Below are positions 6,747 through 11,335 of a stretch of 11,335 bases of DNA, piece after piece (position 1 is the first letter of the stretch; every line of letters begins with the position of its first letter). Under the pieces are notes generated by a model. It was not told the DNA's origin. It saw only the letters and a program-made list of their open reading frames with translations, and ran no database searches. The DNA comes from Jimgerdemannia flammicorona. Taxonomy: Eukaryota > Mucoromycota > Endogonomycetes > Endogonales > Endogonaceae. Location: assembly GCA_003990745.1 (NCBI GenBank), contig RBNI01006434.1, forward strand, positions 1-11,335. The letters are read 5' to 3'. Both the position numbers and the translations under genes were made by a program.

Positions 6747-6757
6747 TACAGAGACTT
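6741..6757. repeat. Target-site duplication, right copy
   Basis: AGAGGATACAGAGACTT follows the second poly(A) and is identical to 5396-5412. The first A is shared with the tail, so the true duplication is 16 to 18 bp. Confidence 0.9.
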
Positions 6758-7620
6758 GTTTAGTAATCTTGAAAAGTCTAATATACTTAAGTTGAAATTT
6801 ATTTGATAGATAATATCATGGTATATACTTAGCTTGATATTATTGGGCTTTCTGAAGATTCATAGTAATAATCTTAAATAGTTTATTCATTTTGTCTATG
6901 AGATTCTTGGTAATAGAGACTTATATTTGACTACTTTTCTTAAAAGAGACTAAACTTACAGAGGTCTCAGAATCTTAACCATAGAGTAGTTGAAAAGAGA
7001 AAAGCTAATAGATAATTAGACAGTATTATTATATACAAATTCTATATATATAAGTTAAGTAATGTTTTAAATTATCTTACTCATAAAAAACATAGTTTCT
7101 GAGTATTTATTTTAGGGTTCTGTTTATGCACTTGATTTGTCTATTAGTTTATGAGTAAAAGATAGTAGATATAGTCAATTAGATTCATAGAGTCTTGAAG
7201 AGAGTTTGTCAGAAGTAACTGGTGAACTTGGGGTTATAGTTGCTGACAATTATTTATAGTAGACCATAGTGATAGAAGATAGACTTGAAGAAGATTCTTA
7301 CAATCTCAGATATAGTAGCATTGATGATAATTGGTTCAGCAATCATAGTTTTGATCAGACAGTCAACAAATATGATGATAGTATCAGCACCAGATTGGGT
7401 TCATGATAGTTGAGTTATAAAGTCCATTGTAACTTATTTGAATTTCTTAGTTAGAATTAGTAGTGGTTATAGCAAACTGACTAGTACTTAGTTAATAGAC
7501 TTATTGCACTAACAGAGATTATAGCTAGCAATATAGTTCTTAATTTTCTTAACCATACTTAGCTAATAGTAGTAGTACTGAATGTTCTTAATAGTTTTCT
7601 CAATTTTAAGATAACCAGTA
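6758..7620 (-). pseudogene. Integrase zinc-binding and catalytic core region (broken)
   Basis: Reading down from 7600 on the minus strand, a CxxC half of the HHCC zinc finger sits near 7506-7514 (TGT TAG TGC), followed by CNKSIN. TMDFITQLS at about 7430-7400 holds the first catalytic Asp, and GADTIIIFVDCL follows at 7393-7355. At 7247-7218 the motif VSNYNPKFTS has Asn where the second catalytic Asp is expected. Next come a TNRQIKCIN stretch (about 7145-7115), matching the usual TDGQTERVN region, and KLFKIITMNLQKAQYQAKYY-like helical sequence at 6890-6820. Several TAA, TAG and TGA codons interrupt the frame. Integrase would insert the cDNA into the genome; this copy cannot. Confidence 0.85.
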
Positions 7621-7879
7621 AGTGGAGAGTTATAGTGTTCTTACAATATCTTATAGTATAGATTCATATTATCAGATAGATAGACTTTATCTTAATGATA
7701 GATCAAATTATCCTCAATAATATATATCCTTGAACTTATTCAAGAAAACTCTAGTAGTAATAGTATCTTCTTTATAAGTTTACCTAATTTGATTTAGAAA
7801 TTCTGATACTAAGGTGACTTATATAAATGTAGTAAGATCTGAATATCTGGATAAGGTATCTAGTACTATAAATATTTTT

Positions 7880-8230
7880 TCAGGCTTGTAGATATGTAAT
7901 CATTGGATTGAAAGTTTGAAGCTTTAGACTTTACTTAGTTTATAGATATAATAGAGTAGATTGGATATTAATGTACTTGAGAGATTGATGGTCAGTAATA
8001 ACATCAAACTCAATATCTTCTAAATAGTATTACTAGTAATCTAGTATATATATTTTACTAGTAACTTCTTCTTATGAGTAGCTAGCTTTTGTTTAACTAG
8101 GGCTAACTTGTGAGACTTGAAGACAATAGAGTGATGTTCTTTGCTATCATCTTATAATAGAACTGCTCTAATGGTAAAATTTGATACATCAGTAGTAATG
8201 GTAAATTTCAGACTTAAATCTACATTATAT
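7880..8230 (-). pseudogene. RNase H domain region (broken)
   Basis: The minus strand at 8211-8161 reads LKFTITTDVSNFTIRAVL, the TDAS...GAVL block that carries the first catalytic Asp of Ty3/Gypsy RNase H. KEHHSIVFKSH follows, matching the usual HPI.Y.SR.L block. A stop follows RAVLL. The domain sits between reverse transcriptase and integrase, as expected. Confidence 0.75.
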
Positions 8231-8399
8231 AGAACTAAAGTATGAGTTAGGCAGTTCTTGAGTTCTTAGAAAGCTTATTGATAAGAGAGAGCCTAGGTAT
8301 AGAGTTAAAGTGAGGGGTCTTCTTTATGAGATTAGTCAATAGCTTAGCAATATCAGAGAAGTTTCTGACAAAGTGATAGTAATAGTCAGCTAGACTAAG

Positions 8400-9130
8400 A
8401 AAGAATCAGAGTTCAGTAAGATTTAATAAAATAGCTCATTCTTGAATTATCTCTACCTTGGACAGATCTACTCAAATTCCTTGTACAGAGACAATATAGC
8501 TAAGATATTTGACTTATTCTTTGAAGAATTCACACTTCTTATGCTTTGCATATAGTTTATATTTTTACAAGATCTCTAGGACTACTCAGATATACTTGAG
8601 ATATTCATATTTAGTTATACTAAAGATCAGAATATCATCAAGATATATCATTAAGAAGATAAATAGTTAGTCCTTAAATATCTTATTCATAAGAGTTTAG
8701 AATATAGTAGGTATATTAGTGAGATCAAATACTAGGACTAGAAATTCATAGAGTCTAAAGAGGGTTATAAATATAGTCTTGAAAATATCTTCTAGCTGAT
8801 TCAGATTTAGTAGTAATCTGATATAAGATCCAGTTTGATAAAGTACTTGGCATTCTTAAGAGCATTAAAAATTTAATCAATCAAGAGTAGCAGATATTGA
8901 TTTTTGACTGTAAGCTTGTTGAGTACTTGGTAGTTTATATATATTTACAGGATATCATCCTTCTTCTTAATAAATAGAACTGATGAGCCATAGGGGAATT
9001 TGCTTGATTGAATGACTCTTTATATATATAAATAATTCTTCTAGTTCTTTCTTAACTACTTTAATTTCAAGAGATAATATACAGTATATATATTTCTTAA
9101 ATAATATAGCTTCTGGGGTCAGTTTAATTT
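8400..9130 (-). pseudogene. Reverse transcriptase domain (broken)
   Basis: From right to left on the minus strand: KKELEEL at about 9070, then PYGSSVLFIKKKDDIL (about 8996-8949, the finger motif). FRLYEFLVLVFDLTNIPTIF follows at 8760-8701, where the family has F.PFGL.NAP..FQ. Then comes YLDDILIFS with the active-site YLDD at 8634-8645. The catalytic Asp pair is intact but the neighbouring frames hold stops. The finger motif is in a different frame from the upstream KKELEEL stretch, with the shift falling in the TA-rich run at about 9021-9032. The domain would copy element RNA into cDNA. Confidence 0.9.
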
Positions 9131-9600
9131 TATGATTAACTTCTCATATAAAGAGTAGACCAGGTAGCTTATCTGGAAAGATATCTTTGAATTCTTCAAG
9201 TAATAACTTAATATTTTTATTAATTGATAGCTTCTTAGCTTATTTCTTAAGATAGATAATTACAACAAAGATATATATTACCTTTTTGAGTACTTTCATA
9301 TACTGTATTTTTGATAGTATTATAATCTGAGTTTTATTTGTAGGCTTATCTATCTTGATAATAATATTGACTCCTTTTTTGAAGTAAGATAATTTTATTT
9401 TTGCACTAATCAATATTTAGATTGTATTTAATAAGTTAGAGTTTTTCTAAGATCAAATTATAATCTTCTAGTAGTGTGACTTCAAAGTTCACTTGTTCCT
9501 AATATTTCTTAATCTTGATGGATAGTTTGGCAGCAATTGACTTAATAGAATATAGTATACTATTTATAATAACTATACTATCATTCTTGGATACAGACTT
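9131..9600 (-). pseudogene. Protease-to-reverse-transcriptase linker, decayed
   Basis: This stretch is AT-rich and full of stops. No individual motif is recognisable beyond its place between the protease motif and the reverse transcriptase fingers of one element. Confidence 0.5.
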
Positions 9601-9720
9601 GGTGAGAATCTTGAGATTTTCAATGAGATTTTAGTTGATGAATTTTGCTATAGCTCTACTATCTATGAGTACTTGAACTTCTTTTTCTATAATTAGATCT
9701 TTAAAAATAAGTATAGCTTA
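9600..9720 (-). pseudogene. Aspartic protease active-site region (altered)
   Basis: The minus strand at about 9676-9632 reads VQVLIDSRAIAKFIN, the LIDSGA.. signature of retrotransposon proteases. The Gly after Asp-Ser is replaced by Arg (GGA to AGA fits a single G-to-A change). The enzyme would mature Gag-Pol. The loss of Gly in the D(S/T)G turn should abolish activity. Confidence 0.75.
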
Positions 9721-10039
9721 AGCTTAATTTTTAGTGAAACTTACTATTTGATCAATATTACCAAAACCTTTCTAATCTTACTTAGTTTTAGATAGTTCTT
9801 AGACTTCTGTGACCTTAGATTGACTGGCTTTTTCTAGGATCATTTACATAATGTAGTCTCCTTCCTTGACTATATAGTCATGATTCTTTTAGTTAATAAA
9901 TAAGACTTGAACTTGTCTTCAATAATCTAAGTTAATGATACTAGTGCTAATATCTAAGTAATGTTTGATACTGAGTTCTAATCATAGTATAATTCTGGCA
10001 TAATATTCTTCAGAATATTGGACTACAATTCTAGTAGGT

Positions 10040-11150
10040 ACTAGAGTTCAGTCTTTGGCTGGAATAGTGACTTACTTGATAGAGTATAGATCAAGACCAA
10101 TAACTTTTTCTGAATAACATTAAGAGATCTGAGTCTTTGAATAAAGCTTCTTGATCTTGAGTTTAGATTGACTAGTAGTGGAGTTAACAGGTGTATCTTT
10201 AGACAATATAGTAACTGATCTTGAGAGTTCACTAGTCTTCTTGAGATATTTAATTGTAATATATTCTATTTGATAACAGAAGAAACAAGCTTCAGATTTT
10301 TTCAAATAATCTTTTTCTTCTGAAGTAAGCTTGGTATTTTTCTTGTTTATAGTATCTAGATCTATTGGTATAGGACTAACTGCTTTGAGTTAATTCTTAT
10401 AATAGTTCTCAAAGTAATTCTTATAGTACTCTAGTTTAAAGCAGTTGCCAAAGATGATGATATCAAATCTATCAGTAATTCTCATGACTTTATTGAGAGT
10501 CATGACTCCTTCAGCTTAATCTTAACTTATATATTTCCTTTCAGGTCTTGAATATAGCAATCTATCTTTTTATCCTCTGCTATTACTAGTAGTTTGAGTA
10601 GAATTGACAGAAATTATATATTATAACTTTGCAAAAACTTAAGTTGCTTAATATTTACTAGCTTATCTTAAGCTAGCTTAATAATATTAACAGACTTGAA
10701 CTACTTGCAGAAGGTCTTCTTGAAAGATATCTAATCTTAGATTCTTATATCTAAATAGATAAAAGTAGTTATAATATAATTATACTACTAAATAGCTATA
10801 TTTCCTTAGAGAAGTATGGTAGCAAATTAGACTTGTATGTTTTCTTTTATTCTTATAAGTTCAAAGTATTGGTCTAATTGAAAAGTCTCTATATCTATAG
10901 TCAGTTCTCTTTAGTAACTATCAAAGATATCTAGCTTAAGTAACTTAAAGCTAACTGGTATAGCAGTAGAATATAATATAGCTATAGTTCCTATTTTCTA
11001 ATATTCTACTTACATATACTTAAAGTAGTTGAATCTAATGGGTTATAGAGGTAATTATTTCCTCTAGATTGACTTGTAATTCTGTGTTATCTACTTCTTT
11101 TATAGCAGAAGTCTGAATAATAGACTGATTCTTTATAATTTATTTTAAGT
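10040..11150 (-). pseudogene. gag region with damaged zinc knuckle
   Basis: The N-terminal side near 11105-11045 reads KEVDNTELQVNLEEIITSIT on the minus strand. At 10287-10246 the sequence CFFCYQIEYITIKY has the exact CX2CX4HX4C spacing of a CCHC knuckle, but Tyr stands at the His position and Tyr at the last Cys position. Both are single-transition changes (CAT to TAT, TGT to TAT). The middle is AT-rich with many stops. Two stop-free pieces of about 60 codons (10041-10232 and 10120-10305) are shadows or fragments of this gag, not separate genes. Gag forms the particle that packages element RNA. Confidence 0.75.
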
Positions 11151-11209
11151 TTATATAACTAGTTGTAACTGGTTTTCAAATTTATATAAGGTTTTTTAAT
11201 AAGATAAGA
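11151..11209 (-). other. Leader between the 5' LTR and gag
   Basis: The minus strand right after the LTR reads TCTTATCTTATTAAAAAACC. It lacks a TGG-starting primer-binding site, even when C-to-T and G-to-A changes are allowed for. I searched the 3' LTR by eye for the complement of this string as a self-primer and did not find it. Confidence 0.5.
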
Positions 11210-11335
11210 TGTAATAATACTACTGCTATCAAATATAACAGTTCTAGTTTCTTTAAGAGAAAGTGACTAAGACTGGTAATTCTAATAGGTCTAAAGTAAC
11301 TTAAAGAGATACTTATCTCTTTAACTATAAAAAAA
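11210..11335 (-). repeat. 5' LTR of the chromovirus, partial
   Basis: On the plus strand it begins TGTAATAATA and shares TTTCTTTAAGAGAAAGT and AAGAGATACTTAT with the LTR at 4298, with scattered transitions and a 12-nt length difference near the end. Similarity to the other copy stops exactly at TG, which fixes the boundary. The rest lies beyond the window. Confidence 0.85.

Larger units (their letters stand above)
4298..11335 (-). mobile_element. Ty3/Gypsy LTR retrotransposon (chromovirus), heavily mutated, cut by window end
   Basis: On the minus strand the order is partial 5' LTR, gag with zinc knuckle, protease, reverse transcriptase, RNase H, integrase, chromodomain, polypurine tract, 3' LTR. 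Integrase after RNase H defines Ty3/Gypsy, and the chromodomain defines the chromovirus branch. Without the nested insertion the internal part is about 5.1 kb, within the usual range. The coding frames are broken by many TAA, TAG and TGA codons. The plus strand is very rich in TA steps, as expected from C-to-T change at CpA on both strands. No primer-binding site starting with TGG was found next to the 5' LTR, whose inner neighbour reads TCTTATCTTATT. The element cannot be active. Confidence 0.92.

Noticed and set aside
10041..10305. Two minus-strand genes of about 60 codons
   Set aside because: They are stop-free pieces of the decayed gag in different frames; the zinc-knuckle remnant lies in one of them.

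Overview
The window looks like nuclear DNA of a filamentous fungus, most likely an ascomycete of the Pezizomycotina. Three things point there: one gene with a very short (49 nt) GTAAGC...TAG intron, a Ty3/Gypsy chromovirus, and heavy transition damage in that element that looks like repeat-induced point mutation (RIP). No ribosomal RNA, tRNA or bacterial-type signal was seen. The genus cannot be told from the sequence.

Layout. Positions 1-950 are the gene-bearing edge. A possible 3' exon of a plus-strand gene ends at 210, converging on a two-exon minus-strand gene (864 to 207) for a small predicted secretory-pathway membrane protein of 202 residues. Positions about 950-2300 have ordinary base composition but no gene I can support, only small inverted and direct repeats. 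From about 2300 the DNA becomes strongly AT-rich. It holds a purine-strand minisatellite (2544-2957), two halves of a decayed DDE transposase (3021-3480, minus), an unidentified decayed coding fragment (3652-3957, minus) and a 76-base A tract (3997-4072).

From 4298 to the right edge lies one Ty3/Gypsy chromovirus on the minus strand, cut by the window end. Its 3' LTR is 4298-4780, followed by a polypurine tract at 4781-4793. Reading leftward from the partial 5' LTR (11210-11335), I find gag with a zinc knuckle, protease, reverse transcriptase, RNase H, integrase and a C-terminal chromodomain. All are full of stops, and several catalytic or metal-binding residues are altered in the way C-to-T/G-to-A damage would do it. 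The element is dead.

Nested in the integrase/chromodomain part is a GC-balanced, undamaged insertion (5413-6740) that ends in poly(A) and is flanked by an identical 17-bp target-site duplication. Its tail is doubled: two diverged copies of about 125 bp, each with AATAAA 24 nt before its own A tract. It therefore looks like an RNA copied in by LINE-type retrotransposition after the chromovirus was mutated. It encodes nothing I recognise and is the most interesting object here.

There is no operon, defence system or pathway. The window is a transition from a genic edge into a graveyard of mobile elements with a younger retroposon in it.
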